Below are positions 31,618 through 43,021 of a DNA stretch of 64,000 bases, piece after piece. The notes beneath the pieces were generated by a model, which was not told the origin of the DNA, did no database searches, and saw only the letters and a list, made by a program, of their open reading frames with translations. The position numbers and the translations under genes were made by a program. The DNA is from Mycobacterium sp. (GTDB lineage Bacteria > Actinomycetota > Actinomycetes > Mycobacteriales > Mycobacteriaceae), in contig RXJD01000006.1 of the NCBI GenBank assembly GCA_003987775.1, positions 52,541-116,540 on the forward strand, read 5' to 3'. How positions within the stretch are numbered: the stretch's first letter is position 1; each line of letters opens with the position of its first letter.

Positions 31618-33134
31618 CCCGCCGGCACGTCCAAGCCGGTGGCGGCGGCCAGCGCGGCGCGGGTCCATTCGCGACGGTCGACGTCAGGCTTGATGCGGTC
31701 TCTGCGGAGTGCCTCCAGGTCGATGGGCCGACCCGCGGTGACGGCCGCCGGCACGTGGAAGACGAAAGACGGCTTGTCGATGGTGATGGCCAGCAGGACG
31801 TCGCTGTCGCTCAAACCGTTGGCGCGGATCACGTTTTCGGCCCACTTCGCAGATTTCGCGTTACCGAAATCGTTGACGTAGACCACCCAGAGCCGAGTCC
31901 CCTGCTGCTGATAGAGCTTATTGACGGCGCGCTCGATCACGAGGCGTTCGCCGGGCCCGAGTACGTGGGCCTGATCGGTGATCTGGTCGGCCAGTTTGAG
32001 CGCCGGGGGAGCCGGGTTGCCGCTCGTCGGCGCCGCGCCGGCCGATGAGGACGCGGAGCCCGCGGACGGCTGCCCGCCCGAATGGCCGCGCATCACGACC
32101 ACCGCGAGAACCGCGGCCACCACCACCAGCGCAACGGCCACCAGCGTGGCGATCATCGCGCTCCGACGGCGGCCACCGGCGGCCGATGATGTCGCGATCG
32201 CCTGGGTCGGCACTTCGACGGCGACCGTCGGCTGTGCGGCGTCCGCCGTTGCGGCTGCGGCGGCGACCGTGCCCGCCGGGGCGGCCAGCGCCGCGGCGAA
32301 ATCCGAGCAGGACGCGAAGCGCGCGGACCGGTCCTTCGCGAGTACCCGGGTGACGATGGGATCCAGGTGGGCCAGCTCCGGCCGACGCTCGCTCAGCAGT
32401 GGTGGCGGCGCCGACAGATGCTGACTGATCACCACGGCGGGATTGGAATTCTGGAACGGGGCCATGCCCGTGAGTAACTGGTACGCGGTGCACCCCAGCG
32501 CGTACTGGTCGGAGCGCCCGTCGAGGTCGGAACCTTGCAGCTGCTCCGGCGGGCAGTAGGCGGTGGTGCCCATCATCATGTTGGTCGCGGTCAGCCCGCT
32601 GATCTCGCCGAGTTCACGCGCGATGCCGAAGTCGGCGAGCAGGATCCGCCGTCGTGGCGCGGTGTCGCCCAACAGGATGTTGGCCGGTTTGACGTCGCGG
32701 TGCAGCAAGCCCCGGGAGTGCGCGTAGTCGAGCGCCTCGGCCACGGCCGAGACGATCTCCACGACATCCGGCAGGGGCATTCCGGACGGATATCGGTCGC
32801 GGAGCAACCTTGCGCCGTCGGTTCCTTCCACGTAGTCCATCGACAGCCACAGCTGACCCTGGTACTCACCGCGGTCGTGAATGCCGACGATGTGTTCGTT
32901 GTACAGGCTGCCGGCCAGGTCGGCTTCGCGGTTGAACCGTTGCCGGAACTCCTGGTTCGAGGTGAACTCCGCGGGCAGGATCTTCAGGGCATCCCGGCGG
33001 GGCAGCCGTGGATGCTGCGCCAGGTACACCTCGCCCATTCCACCGGCACCGAGCCGCCGCACGATGGTGTACCCGGCGAAGAGCTCGCCTTCCTGTAGGC
33101 CCTTCGCGGGGTCACGGTCTGCGCTGGTCGGCAT
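31614..33134 (-). CDS. Transmembrane Ser/Thr kinase with extracellular TPM domain
   Basis: A 506-aa kinase. The intracellular Hanks-type domain (about 20-285) has GAGGMGEVY, the catalytic K51, HRDVKPAN (D147), DFGIA (D168) and an activation loop with several Thr/Met. An Ala/Thr-rich linker leads to a membrane segment at about 326-349 and then a Ser/Pro linker. The extracellular end (about 381-470: [39 protein letters not shown]) fits the TPM domain pattern, not the PASTA repeats of PknB. TPM domains occur in photosystem-repair and envelope proteins, so it may sense or bind an envelope component; that is inference. It is not a kinase I can name. Confidence 0.88.
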   Translation of the reverse strand: MPTSADRDPAKGLQEGELFAGYTIVRRLGAGGMGEVYLAQHPRLPRRDALKILPAEFTSNQEFRQRFNREADLAGSLYNEHIVGIHDRGEYQGQLWLSMDYVEGTDGARLLRDRYPSGMPLPDVVEIVSAVAEALDYAHSRGLLHRDVKPANILLGDTAPRRRILLADFGIARELGEISGLTATNMMMGTTAYCPPEQLQGSDLDGRSDQYALGCTAYQLLTGMAPFQNSNPAVVISQHLSAPPPLLSERRPELAHLDPIVTRVLAKDRSARFASCSDFAAALAAPAGTVAAAAATADAAQPTVAVEVPTQAIATSSAAGGRRRSAMIATLVAVALVVVAAVLAVVVMRGHSGGQPSAGSASSSAGAAPTSGNPAPPALKLADQITDQAHVLGPGERLVIERAVNKLYQQQGTRLWVVYVNDFGNAKSAKWAENVIRANGLSDSDVLLAITIDKPSFVFHVPAAVTAGRPIDLEALRRDRIKPDVDRREWTRAALAAATGLDVPAG

Positions 33135-33385
33135 GGGAGCATGTTACTGAGGCGCAGTTAGGCGGAATTAACGCACTGGTACAATCGAGGCGCCGGGAGT
33201 TTTCGCTGACAGGGACCGGTCCGGTTGCGATCCGCTGAAGCGGTGGCCGGCGGTCGGATAATCCTAATCGGTTGCGTGTGAACGTGTTTCGGCAGCGCCG
33301 AGTCGGGTATGGCCGCTCAGGCGTTGCACGGCAACCTGATTCGCGGCATGCGTCTCGCCGGCCGAACGCGATGAAGTGGTCCGCA

Positions 33386-33404
33386 ATTTGCCTGTGCGGC
33401 AAAT
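33386..33404. promoter_or_regulatory. Perfect 7-bp inverted repeat upstream of chaA
   Basis: ATTTGCC-TGTGC-GGCAAAT is a perfect dyad 33 bp ahead of the chaA start, in an otherwise gene-free 303-bp stretch (33135-33437). It could be an operator or a small RNA hairpin. No known riboswitch was recognised in the stretch; the rest shows nothing clear. Confidence 0.45.
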
Positions 33405-33437
33405 ATTTTGGCGACCTGATGAGGAAAGGGGCGATCG

Positions 33438-34520
33438 ATGGTCAAACGCATGTCCTGGAACGTGCTGGCGCCGCTGATCGCTCTGGTCGCGCTGGCGTTC
33501 ACCTGGGGGCAGGAGATCGGCCCGGTGGTGGGCGCGCTGGCGGCGGTGCTGCTCGGCGGTGCCGTGCTGGCCGCGGTGCATCACGCCGAGGTGGTGGCGC
33601 ACCGGGTCGGGGAGCCGTTCGGATCGCTGGTGCTGGCCGTCGCCGTGACCGTCATCGAAGTCGCGCTGATCGTCACGCTGATGACCTCCGGCGGTGACAA
33701 GGCGGCGACCCTTGCCCGTGACACCGTGTTCGCCGCGGTCATGATCACCACGAACGGGATCGTCGGGCTGTCGCTGCTGCTCGGCTCCCGCCGCTACGGC
33801 GTGACGCAGTTCAACGCCCACGGCAGCGGCTCGGCGCTGGCCACCGTCGCCACTCTGGCGACGCTGGGCCTGGTGCTGCCGACGTTCACCACGAGTCATC
33901 CCGGCCCCGAGTTCTCGCCCGGGCAGCTCGCGTTCGCGGCCGTCGCCTCCCTGGCCCTGTATCTGATGTTCGTCTTCACCCAGACCGTCCGGCATCGCGA
34001 CTTTTTCCTGCCGGTGGCGCAGAAGGGGGCGGTCGACGAAAACCACCACGCCGAGCCGCCGAGTACGAAGTCGGCGCTGCTGAGCCTCGGAGTGCTGCTG
34101 GTCGCGCTGGTGGCGGTGGTGGGCCTGGCCAAGGTGGAATCGCCGATCATCGAGCGGATGGTGGCCGCCGCCGGTTTTCCGCACTCGTTCGTCGGTGTGG
34201 TGATCGCTCTGGTCGTCTTGCTTCCGGAAACACTCGCGGCCGGGCGTGCAGCACGGCAGGGCCGCATGCAGATCAGCCTCAACCTCGCTTACGGCTCCGC
34301 GATGGCCAGTATCGGGCTCACCATCCCGGCGATCGCCCTGGCGTCCCTCTGGATCCGTGGACCGCTGCACCTGGGGCTCGGGCCCACCCAGCTGGTGCTG
34401 CTGGCGCTGACCATGGTGGTCAGCGTGCTGACGGTGGTGCCCGGCCGGGCGACCCGGCTGGAGGGCGAGGTGCATCTGGTGGTGCTGGCCGCCTGGTTGT
34501 TCCTGGCGATCAGCCCCTAG
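33438..34520 (+). CDS. chaA: Calcium/proton antiporter, CaCA family (ChaA-like)
   Basis: A 360-aa membrane protein with 11 hydrophobic segments and the two acidic alpha-repeats of the CaCA superfamily: AVTVIEVALIVTLMTSG (about residue 72) and LVVLLPETLAAGRAARQG (about residue 270). A His/Glu-bearing loop (DENHHAEPPSTKS) joins the halves. It exports Ca2+, Na+ or K+ in exchange for protons; the ion cannot be told from sequence. GAGGAAAGGGG precedes ATG 33438. The position matches Rv1607 of M. tuberculosis. It converges with bcpB across 81 bp. Confidence 0.9.
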   Translation: MVKRMSWNVLAPLIALVALAFTWGQEIGPVVGALAAVLLGGAVLAAVHHAEVVAHRVGEPFGSLVLAVAVTVIEVALIVTLMTSGGDKAATLARDTVFAAVMITTNGIVGLSLLLGSRRYGVTQFNAHGSGSALATVATLATLGLVLPTFTTSHPGPEFSPGQLAFAAVASLALYLMFVFTQTVRHRDFFLPVAQKGAVDENHHAEPPSTKSALLSLGVLLVALVAVVGLAKVESPIIERMVAAAGFPHSFVGVVIALVVLLPETLAAGRAARQGRMQISLNLAYGSAMASIGLTIPAIALASLWIRGPLHLGLGPTQLVLLALTMVVSVLTVVPGRATRLEGEVHLVVLAAWLFLAISP

Positions 34521-34601
34521 ACGCGGTGCGGGTCGCGTCGCCGCGGCCCGAGTCCGTGCGGGCAGGGGACCACGAGACCGCCGGGGATGCGGGACGGCGG
34601 C

Positions 34602-35057
34602 TCACCGGCCGCGCAGCGTCTCCAATGCCTTGTCCGCGTGAGTGTCCATGCTGATCTCGCTGGAAATCACGTTGAGAACCGTGCGGTCGGTGTCGATGAC
34701 AAACGTGGTGCGCTTGACGGGCATCAGCTTGCCGAGCAGACCGCGCTTGACGCCGAATTGAGTGGCCACCGTGCCGTCGCTGTCCGACAGCAGCGGATAG
34801 TCGAAGTTCTGCGTATCGGAGAACTTGGCCTGCTTCTGCACGGGATCGGTGCTGATACCGACCCGGTTGGCGCCCACGGCCGCGAATTCGGCAGCCAGAT
34901 CCCGGAAGTGGCAGGCTTCTTTGGTGCAGCCCGGCGTCATCGCCGCCGGATAGAAGAACAGCACCACGGGCCCGTTGCTCAGCAGCTCGCTGAGTCTGCG
35001 CGGCGTGCCCGTCTGGTCGGGAAGCTCGAAGTCGGCCACGGTGTCACCAATTTTCAT
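34602..35057 (-). CDS. bcpB: Peroxiredoxin Q / bacterioferritin comigratory protein
   Basis: A 151-aa thiol peroxidase. The peroxidatic motif YPAAMTPGCTKEACHFRD has the C-x4-C pair of the PrxQ subfamily, so an intramolecular disulfide is expected in the cycle. Other family blocks: VADFELPDQTGTPRRLSEL, GISTDPVQKQAKFSD, YPLLSDSDGTVA and RTTFVID. I use ATG 35057 (KIGDTVADF); the frame continues into trpE's promoter region and is not real there. It is divergent from trpE with only 50 bp between them. Confidence 0.94.
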   Translation of the reverse strand: MKIGDTVADFELPDQTGTPRRLSELLSNGPVVLFFYPAAMTPGCTKEACHFRDLAAEFAAVGANRVGISTDPVQKQAKFSDTQNFDYPLLSDSDGTVATQFGVKRGLLGKLMPVKRTTFVIDTDRTVLNVISSEISMDTHADKALETLRGR

Positions 35058-35107
35058 GGGCGCCACGCTACGCGGGCGGCCGCCCCGCAATCTGATTGGA
35101 TGGTCCG

Positions 35108-36647
<1,540 letters not shown>

Positions 36648-36655
<8 letters not shown>

Positions 36656-37328
36656 CACGGCTCGCCGCGGCCGGCTGATCATCGGCGTCGCCCAGGTGTT
36701 GCTGGTGGTGGCGGCCGGTGCGCTATGGGGGGCCTCGCGGTTCACCTGGGTCGTCATCCGATCGTTCGACGGGCTGGGGCCGCCCAAGGAGATCGCGCTG
36801 TCGGGTGCCTCCTGGTCGACCGCGCTGCTGCCCCTGGCGATCGTGAACCTGGCCGCCGCGGTCGCGGCGTTGGCGGTGCGCGGCTGGCAGCTGCGTGCGC
36901 TGGCGGCGCTGCTGGCGGTTGCGAGTTTCGCGATCGGCTATCTCGGCTTCAGCCTGTGGGCCCTGCCGGATGTCGCGGCGCGCGGTGCCGATCTGGCGCA
37001 CGTTCCTGTTGCGACCCTGGTGGGCAGTGCCCGCCAGTACACCGGAGCGGTGGCGACGGTGGCGGCCGCGACGTGCACCCTGATCGCCGCGGCGCTGCTG
37101 ATGCGCTCGGCGTCGGTTGCCGGGTCCACCCGGTCGACCAGCACGAAGTACCTGGCACCCGGGGCGCGTCGATCGGCCGCGCGGGATATCGAGGGGACAC
37201 CGACGGAGGAACCCTCGCAGGAGCGGGACGGGCAGTCGCAGCTGTCCGAACGCATGATTTGGGACGCTCTCGACGAGGGCCGCGACCTTACCGATCGGCC
37301 GCGCGACCCGGACACCGAGGGGCGGTGA
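36648..37328 (+). CDS. Trp-operon-associated membrane protein, Rv1610-like
   Basis: A 226-aa protein with four membrane segments in the first 150 residues and a charged cytoplasmic tail (about 160-226: [19 protein letters not shown] and more). It fits the actinobacterial family found only between trpE and trpC; its function is unknown. GTG 36648 overlaps the trpE end by 8 bp, so translation is coupled. About 110 bp separate it from trpC, where TACCCT at 37351 could serve as a -10 element for a second start. Confidence 0.85.
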
Positions 37329-37437
37329 CGGACCCCATCGTGACAGTCGCTACCCTTCTTGCACGCCGTCGAAATCGGTTGGCGAGCGTGGGGTGATCCA
37401 GAGTCACAGTGGGTTACAGGAGGAAGGAACCGCAGGT

Positions 37438-38256
37438 ATGAGTCCGGCCAACGTGCTTGACTCCATTCTTGAGGGAGTCCGGGCCGATGTTGCCGCGCGC
37501 GAAGCCCGCGTGAGTCTTTCTGAAATCAAGGCCGCCGCCGCAGCCGCCCCGCCGCCACGAGACGTGATGGCCGCGCTGCGCGAGCCCGGTATCGGCGTCA
37601 TCGCCGAGGTCAAGCGCGCCAGCCCGTCCAAGGGTCCGCTGGCGACCATCGCGGACCCGGCGAAGCTGGCCCGTGCCTATGAGGACGGCGGCGCTCGGAT
37701 CATCAGCGTGCTGACCGAGGAACGGCGTTTTCACGGTTCGCTCGACGACCTCGACGCGGTGCGTGCCGCGGTGTCGATTCCGGTGTTGCGCAAAGACTTT
37801 GTGGTGCAGCCCTACCAGATCCACGAGGCCCGTGCGCACGGCGCCGACATGTTGTTGCTCATCGTCGCCGCGCTGGACCAGTCGGCGCTGGTCTCGATGC
37901 TTGACCGCACCGAGTCGCTCGGCATGACGGCGCTCGTCGAGGTTCACACCGAAGAGGAAGCCGACCGGGCATTGAAGGCGGGCGCCAACGTGATCGGGGT
38001 CAACGCCCGCGATCTCACCACGCTGGAGGTCGACCGCGACTGCTTCGCGCGGATCGCTCCCGGGCTGCCCAGCAAGGTGATCAGGATCGCCGAATCCGGT
38101 GTACGGCACACCGGTGACCTGCTGGCGTACGCCGGCGCGGGCGCCGACGCCGTGCTCGTCGGCGAAGGCCTGGTGAAGAGCGGAGACCCCCGTGCGGCGG
38201 TCGCCGACCTGGTCACCGCCGGAACCCATCCGTCCTGTCCGAAACCGGCTCGCTAG
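37438..38256 (+). CDS. trpC: Indole-3-glycerol phosphate synthase
   Basis: TrpC closes the indole ring from CdRP. The 272-aa monofunctional protein (same length as in M. tuberculosis) contains [69 protein letters not shown] and AESGVRH. AGGAGGAAGG is a strong ribosome-binding site before ATG 37438. An in-frame start 45 bp upstream lies before this site and is unlikely. Confidence 0.97.
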   Translation: MSPANVLDSILEGVRADVAAREARVSLSEIKAAAAAAPPPRDVMAALREPGIGVIAEVKRASPSKGPLATIADPAKLARAYEDGGARIISVLTEERRFHGSLDDLDAVRAAVSIPVLRKDFVVQPYQIHEARAHGADMLLLIVAALDQSALVSMLDRTESLGMTALVEVHTEEEADRALKAGANVIGVNARDLTTLEVDRDCFARIAPGLPSKVIRIAESGVRHTGDLLAYAGAGADAVLVGEGLVKSGDPRAAVADLVTAGTHPSCPKPAR

Positions 38257-38291
38257 CCGTTGATGTACCGCGCACGTTCTGAGTCTTTGTG

Positions 38292-39548
38292 ATGGCCGAC
38301 CTGTCGAATCCGGATATTCCGCGCACCAGCGCCGCCATCGTCGAACGCACCCACTACGACCCCGACGCGGGCGGTCATTTCGGTGTGTACGGCGGACGTT
38401 ACGTGCCTGAGGCGCTGATGGCCGTCATCGAGGAAGTCACCGTCGCCTACGAGAAGGAACGCGTCAACCAGGATTTCCTGGACACCCTGGACAAGTTGCA
38501 GACGCACTACGCCGGGCGTCCGTCGCCGCTGTACGAGACGACCAGATTGGGCGAGCACGCCGGGTCGGCACGGATCTTTCTCAAGCGAGAAGACTTGAAC
38601 CACACAGGTTCTCACAAGATCAACAACGTGCTGGGTCAGGCGTTGCTGGCTCGCCGGATGGGCAAGACGCGAGTCATCGCCGAGACGGGCGCCGGCCAGC
38701 ACGGCGTCGCCACCGCCACCGCCTGCGCCCTGATGGGCCTGGACTGCATCATCTACATGGGTGCGGTCGACACTGCACGCCAGGCATTGAACGTGGCCCG
38801 CATGCGCCTGCTGGGCGCGCAGGTCGTTTCGGTGGAAACCGGTTCGCGAACCCTGAAAGACGCCATCAACGAGGCATTTCGGGACTGGGTCACCAACGCC
38901 GACAACACCTACTACTGCTTCGGCACGGCCGCCGGACCGCATCCCTTCCCGACGATGGTGCGTGACTTCCAGCGCATCATCGGCATGGAGGCACGGGTAC
39001 AGATCCAGCAGCAGGCGGGCAGGTTGCCCGACGCGGTGGTCGCCTGTGTCGGTGGCGGTTCCAACGCGATCGGTATCTTCCACGCCTTCCTCGACGATCC
39101 CGGTGTGCGGTTGGTGGGTTACGAGGCCGCCGGCGATGGCGTCGAGACCGGTCGGCATGCGGCGACGTTCACTGGCGGCTCGCCCGGCGCTTTCCAGGGT
39201 TCGTTCTCCTACCTGCTGCAGGACGCGGACGGGCAGACCATCGAATCGCATTCCATCTCAGCAGGTTTGGACTATCCCGGCGTAGGTCCCGAACACGCCT
39301 GGCTCAAGGAGGCGGGCCGCGTTCAGTACGAGCCCATCACCGACACCGAGGCGATGGATGCGTTCGGACTGCTGTCCCGCACGGAGGGCATCATCCCGGC
39401 GATCGAATCCGCGCACGCGGTGGCCGGCGCCCTCAAATTGGGTGCCGAATTGGGAAGGGGCGCGGTCATTGTGGTGAACCTCTCGGGCCGCGGCGACAAG
39501 GACGTGGAGACCGCTGCAAAGTGGTTCGGGCTGATGGACGAGTCGTGA
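38292..39548 (+). CDS. trpB: Tryptophan synthase beta chain
   Basis: TrpB joins indole and serine with PLP. The 418-aa protein has RPSPLY, the PLP lysine in [32 protein letters not shown], the phosphate cup VGGGSNAIG and the [13 protein letters not shown] loop. ATG 38292 is preceded directly by an in-frame GTG (38289), so the start is uncertain by one codon. The gene lies 35 bp after trpC and overlaps trpA by 4 bp (GTGA). Confidence 0.97.
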   Translation: MADLSNPDIPRTSAAIVERTHYDPDAGGHFGVYGGRYVPEALMAVIEEVTVAYEKERVNQDFLDTLDKLQTHYAGRPSPLYETTRLGEHAGSARIFLKREDLNHTGSHKINNVLGQALLARRMGKTRVIAETGAGQHGVATATACALMGLDCIIYMGAVDTARQALNVARMRLLGAQVVSVETGSRTLKDAINEAFRDWVTNADNTYYCFGTAAGPHPFPTMVRDFQRIIGMEARVQIQQQAGRLPDAVVACVGGGSNAIGIFHAFLDDPGVRLVGYEAAGDGVETGRHAATFTGGSPGAFQGSFSYLLQDADGQTIESHSISAGLDYPGVGPEHAWLKEAGRVQYEPITDTEAMDAFGLLSRTEGIIPAIESAHAVAGALKLGAELGRGAVIVVNLSGRGDKDVETAAKWFGLMDES

Positions 39549-40354
39549 CAGTACAACAGGGTGCGGCCAGCAAGCTGGGCCCGCTGTTCGATACGTGCCG
39601 CGCCGACGGTCGGGCCGCGTTGATCGGTTATCTGCCCACCGGCTACCCGGACGTGCCGACATCGCTGCAGGCCATGACCGCGCTGGTCGAATCCGGTTGC
39701 GACATCATCGAAGTGGGTGTGCCGTACTCCGATCCGGGGATGGACGGCCCCACTATTCAGCGGGCGACCGGGCAGGCGTTGAGCGGGGGAGTCCGGGTAC
39801 GCGACACACTGGCCGCAGTCGAGGAGATCAGCGCCGCCGGTGGCCATGCCGTGGTGATGACCTACTGGAATCCGGTGTTGCGGTATGGGATCGAGGCGTT
39901 CGCCCGCGATCTCGCCGCGGCGGGAGGTAAGGGCCTGATCACGCCCGACCTCATTCCCGACGAGGCGACGCAGTGGATTGCGGCGTCGGACGAGCACGGA
40001 TTGGATCGCATCTTCCTGGTTGCGCCGTCGTCGACGCCGGAACGGTTGGTGACCACTGTCGAGGCCTCGCGCGGATTCGTCTACGCGGCTTCGACGATGG
40101 GTGTGACGGGCGCGCGTGATGCGGTTTCGTCGGCCGCGCCCGAACTTGTCAGAAGGGTCAAGGCGGTGGCTGACATACCGGTCGGCGTCGGCCTGGGCGT
40201 GCGGTCGGGAGCGCAGGCGGCGCAGATCGGCAGCTACGCCGACGGGGTGATCGTCGGATCGGCCCTGGTTTCGGCGCTGGGTGAGGGATTGCCCGCCCTG
40301 CGGGCGCTCACCGAGGAGCTCGCCGCCGGCGTACGCCAGAGGGATTCGGCATGA
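39545..40354 (+). CDS. trpA: Tryptophan synthase alpha chain
   Basis: TrpA splits indole-glycerol phosphate to indole, which is channelled to TrpB. The 269-aa barrel has the catalytic pair in [20 protein letters not shown] (Glu and Asp), GYLPTGYPD at the N-terminus, [21 protein letters not shown] and a phosphate site [14 protein letters not shown] 39545 overlaps the trpB stop, and the stop overlaps lgt (ATGA), tying lipoprotein maturation to the trp transcript as in M. tuberculosis. Confidence 0.97.
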   Translation: MTVQQGAASKLGPLFDTCRADGRAALIGYLPTGYPDVPTSLQAMTALVESGCDIIEVGVPYSDPGMDGPTIQRATGQALSGGVRVRDTLAAVEEISAAGGHAVVMTYWNPVLRYGIEAFARDLAAAGGKGLITPDLIPDEATQWIAASDEHGLDRIFLVAPSSTPERLVTTVEASRGFVYAASTMGVTGARDAVSSAAPELVRRVKAVADIPVGVGLGVRSGAQAAQIGSYADGVIVGSALVSALGEGLPALRALTEELAAGVRQRDSA

Positions 40355-42492
40355 CAATCAGCTACCTCGCCTACATACCCAGTCCGCCGCGCGGCGTCTG
40401 GCATCTGGGGCCGCTGCCCATTCGTGCTTACGCGTTCTTCATCATCACCGGCATATTGGTGGCCCTGCTGATCGGGGACCGGCGCTGGGCGGCCCGCGGC
40501 GGTCAGCGGGGCGTGGTCTACGACATTGCGCTGTGGATGGTGCCGTTCGGATTGGTCGGTGGCCGTCTCTATCACCTGGCCACCGACTGGCAGACATATT
40601 GGGGCCCCGGTGGTGCCGGTCTGGCTGCGGCGCTTCGGATCTGGGACGGCGGCCTGGGCATCTGGGGTGCGGTGGCGCTCGGTGTCGTCGGTGCGTGGAT
40701 CGGCTGCCGGCGGCATGGGGTTCCGTTGCCCGCCTTCGTCGACGCGGTGGCTCCGGGAGTTGTGTTGGCGCAGGCCATCGGACGGCTCGGGAACTATTTC
40801 AATCAGGAGCTCTACGGGCGCGAAACAACGATGCCGTGGGGGCTGGAGATCTTCTATCGGCGCGACCCTGCCGGGTATGTCGACGTCCACTCGCTCGACG
40901 GCGTGTCGACGGGCCAGGTGGCACTCGTCGTACAGCCCACGTTCCTCTACGAATTGCTGTGGAACCTGCTGGTTTTCGGCATTCTGCTGTTGCTGGACCG
41001 GCGTTTCACCCTTGGGCATGGGCGTCTGTTCGCCTCGTATGTCGCGCTGTACTGCGTCGGGCGATTCGGTGTCGAGCTGCTTCGCGACGACACCGCGACA
41101 CACATCGCCGGGATTCGGATCAACACGTTCACGTCGACGTTCGTCTTCATCGGCGCGGTCGTCTACATCATCCTGGCGCCGAAGGGCCGGGAGGATCCGG
41201 CGCTGCTCCGCGGCCGCGGGGCCGAAGAGGCCGAGGAAGTCGCAGAGCCCGAGGAAGTCGCAGAGCCCGACCAGGAATTGGCCGCGGTCGGTGCGGCATC
41301 TGCCGCGGGGGCGGCGGCAGGCGGCGTCGGCGGAGCCGATGGTCCGGATGTAGCGGCTGCCGACGGTGAGACGTCCGAGGGTGGCGAGGAGACGGAGGTT
41401 GCCGAGGCGGAGGCTGAGGTGGCAGAGGGCGCGGTCGTCGAGGACGGCGACGAGGGCGTCGAAGGGGATTTTGCCGAGATCGATGAGGCTGTCGAGGCCC
41501 CAGAGGTAGCGGGCGAGTCCGGGAGCGCCGACGAGCCCGAGGTGGCCGAGGCGGAAAGTGCCGATGCGGGCGAGGAGTCGGAGGTTGCCGAGGCGCAGGC
41601 TGAGGTGGCAGAAGGCGCGATTGATGAGGACGCCGAAGAGGGCGTCGAAGAGGCTACCGCCGAGTCCGATGAGGCTGTCGAGGCCGCGGAAGTAGCGGGC
41701 GAGCCGGAGGGCGCCGACGAGGTTGTTGAGGCCGAAAGCGTCGAGGCCGACGAGGAGTCGGAGGTTGCCGAGGCGCAGGCTGAGGCACCAGAGCATGCTG
41801 ACGCTGTCGTGGCGGAGGAAGCCGAGGCCGTGGGTGAGGTCGGGGAGACCGACGCCGCCGAGGCTGAAGAGCCGGCGGACGCTGAGCCCGCCGGTCATGA
41901 GGCGGCAGGAGCCGTCGGGGCCGAGGCGGACGAGGTCGAGCGGGACGAGCCTGCAGCCGTACCGCAGGACACGGCCGAAGCGGTGATCGATGAGTCCGAG
42001 CAGTCGGACGCTGAGTCCGAAAGCGCGGGGGCAACGCCGGCGGAACCGGCTGAAGCAGAGCCGGTTGACGCTGAACCGTCCGGTGAGGTGCCCGTCGCCA
42101 AGTCCGGTGGCCACCCATTGCTCGGTGCCGGCCCGGCGGCGTCCGAGGACGTCGATGAGGCCGAGGAATCGGCCGCGGCGACTGAGGCTGAAGTCGCTGA
42201 AGGCGACGCACTTGAAGAGCCTGATGAGGCGGAAAAGCCCGCCGAGGCCGAAAAGCCTGACGAGATCGAAGAGCCCGACGAGCCTGCCGACCAGGAACAG
42301 TCCGACGAACCCGACTCGACCGAGCCGGAGGTCGTCGCGCCCGGCGCCGTCGAGTCCGAGGCCGCACCCGCTGAGGCGGTCGAGGAAGGCGCGGACGAAT
42401 CCGAGGGCGACGAGTCATCGCCGGAGACTCCGCTACCCGACGGCGCAGCCCGGCAGCGCTGGCGATTGCGGCTGAGACGGCAGCGGTCCTGA
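40351..42492 (+). CDS. lgt: Prolipoprotein diacylglyceryl transferase with a 434-residue acidic tail
   Basis: Lgt moves diacylglycerol from phosphatidylglycerol to the lipobox Cys of prolipoproteins in the membrane. Residues 1-280 are the enzyme: seven membrane segments and the Lgt signature GRLGNYFNQELYG (143-156). The rest (about 281-713) is a Glu/Ala/Val/Asp-rich tail without hydrophobic stretches, probably disordered and, by the topology of Lgt, cytoplasmic. M. tuberculosis Lgt also has a C-terminal extension but is only 468 aa. The tail includes repeats of about 60 residues. It starts in the trpA stop (ATGA). The tail's role is unknown. Confidence 0.95.
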   Translation: MTISYLAYIPSPPRGVWHLGPLPIRAYAFFIITGILVALLIGDRRWAARGGQRGVVYDIALWMVPFGLVGGRLYHLATDWQTYWGPGGAGLAAALRIWDGGLGIWGAVALGVVGAWIGCRRHGVPLPAFVDAVAPGVVLAQAIGRLGNYFNQELYGRETTMPWGLEIFYRRDPAGYVDVHSLDGVSTGQVALVVQPTFLYELLWNLLVFGILLLLDRRFTLGHGRLFASYVALYCVGRFGVELLRDDTATHIAGIRINTFTSTFVFIGAVVYIILAPKGREDPALLRGRGAEEAEEVAEPEEVAEPDQELAAVGAASAAGAAAGGVGGADGPDVAAADGETSEGGEETEVAEAEAEVAEGAVVEDGDEGVEGDFAEIDEAVEAPEVAGESGSADEPEVAEAESADAGEESEVAEAQAEVAEGAIDEDAEEGVEEATAESDEAVEAAEVAGEPEGADEVVEAESVEADEESEVAEAQAEAPEHADAVVAEEAEAVGEVGETDAAEAEEPADAEPAGHEAAGAVGAEADEVERDEPAAVPQDTAEAVIDESEQSDAESESAGATPAEPAEAEPVDAEPSGEVPVAKSGGHPLLGAGPAASEDVDEAEESAAATEAEVAEGDALEEPDEAEKPAEAEKPDEIEEPDEPADQEQSDEPDSTEPEVVAPGAVESEAAPAEAVEEGADESEGDESSPETPLPDGAARQRWRLRLRRQRS
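41385..41810. repeat. About 2.3 copies of a ~180-bp repeat in the lgt tail
   Basis: Units begin EETEVAEAEAEVAEGA, ESEVAEAQAEVAEGA and ESEVAEAQAEAPEHA (about 41390, 41575 and 41755). The first two continue similarly (DEGVE...DEAVEAPEVAGE and EEGVE...DEAVEAAEVAGE). Nucleotide identity is high enough to suggest a recent tandem duplication. Confidence 0.75.
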
Positions 42493-42622
42493 CGCCCGCA
42501 CGTCTAATTCATTGCGCTGCAACGACTTCAACATCGTGGCGGGTGAGCAGCTGATTGGTCGTTGCCCGGGTGGCTGAAGTGAGCACGCAGCGATGGCCCG
42601 CGGCATCTGGCATGCTGAAACC

Positions 42623-43021
42623 GTGACTGACCAGCCGTGGGCCGGCGCGAGCGAGCCGGGCTCTGGGCCGCAGGACCCGGGATGTCCGCCGCCGCCCTTT
42701 CCTCCGCCCTACCCGTCGTATCCGCAATACGGGGCCGGATACGACCCGTCGGCGCCGTACGGCCGGCATCCCGTGACCGGGCAACCGTATTCGGACAAGT
42801 CGAAGACCGTCGCGGGCCTGCTGCAGCTCTGTGGGCTGTTCGGTCTTGTCGGAATCGGGCGGATCTATGCGGGGTACGTGGGGCTGGGTATCGCACAACT
42901 GGTGGTCGGCTGGGTGACCTGCGGGCTCGGCGCCTGGATATGGGGCATCGTCGACGCAGTGCTGATCCTGACCGACAAAGTCACCGACCCTCAGGGTCGG
43001 CCGTTGCGCGATGGAACCTGA
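42623..43021 (+). CDS. TM2-domain membrane protein
   Basis: A 132-aa protein. The N-terminal half is Pro/Tyr/Gly-rich (PPPPFPPPYPSYPQYG) and probably cytoplasmic and disordered. The C-terminal half is a TM2 domain: KSKTVAGLLQLCGLFGLVGI, then GRIYAGYVGLGIAQLVVG and a second helix ending WGIVDAVLILTD. TM2 proteins are two-helix membrane proteins of unclear role. GTG 42623 is preferred over an upstream ATG (42593). It overlaps the next gene by 11 bp. The 130 bp before it hold no other gene. Confidence 0.85.
   Translation: MTDQPWAGASEPGSGPQDPGCPPPPFPPPYPSYPQYGAGYDPSAPYGRHPVTGQPYSDKSKTVAGLLQLCGLFGLVGIGRIYAGYVGLGIAQLVVGWVTCGLGAWIWGIVDAVLILTDKVTDPQGRPLRDGT

Noticed and set aside
33135-33437. yybP-ykoY or other metal riboswitch ahead of chaA
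   Set aside because: I could not find the conserved core of any known class; only a short dyad is visible.
35058-35107. Trp leader peptide or attenuator
   Set aside because: Only 50 bp lie between bcpB and trpE, with no Trp-rich frame or hairpin pair.
40234-42114. 626-codon frame antisense to lgt
   Set aside because: It exists because the lgt tail codons (GAG, GCC, GTC) read openly on the other strand; composition is low-complexity Arg/Leu and lgt is a clear family member in the right frame.
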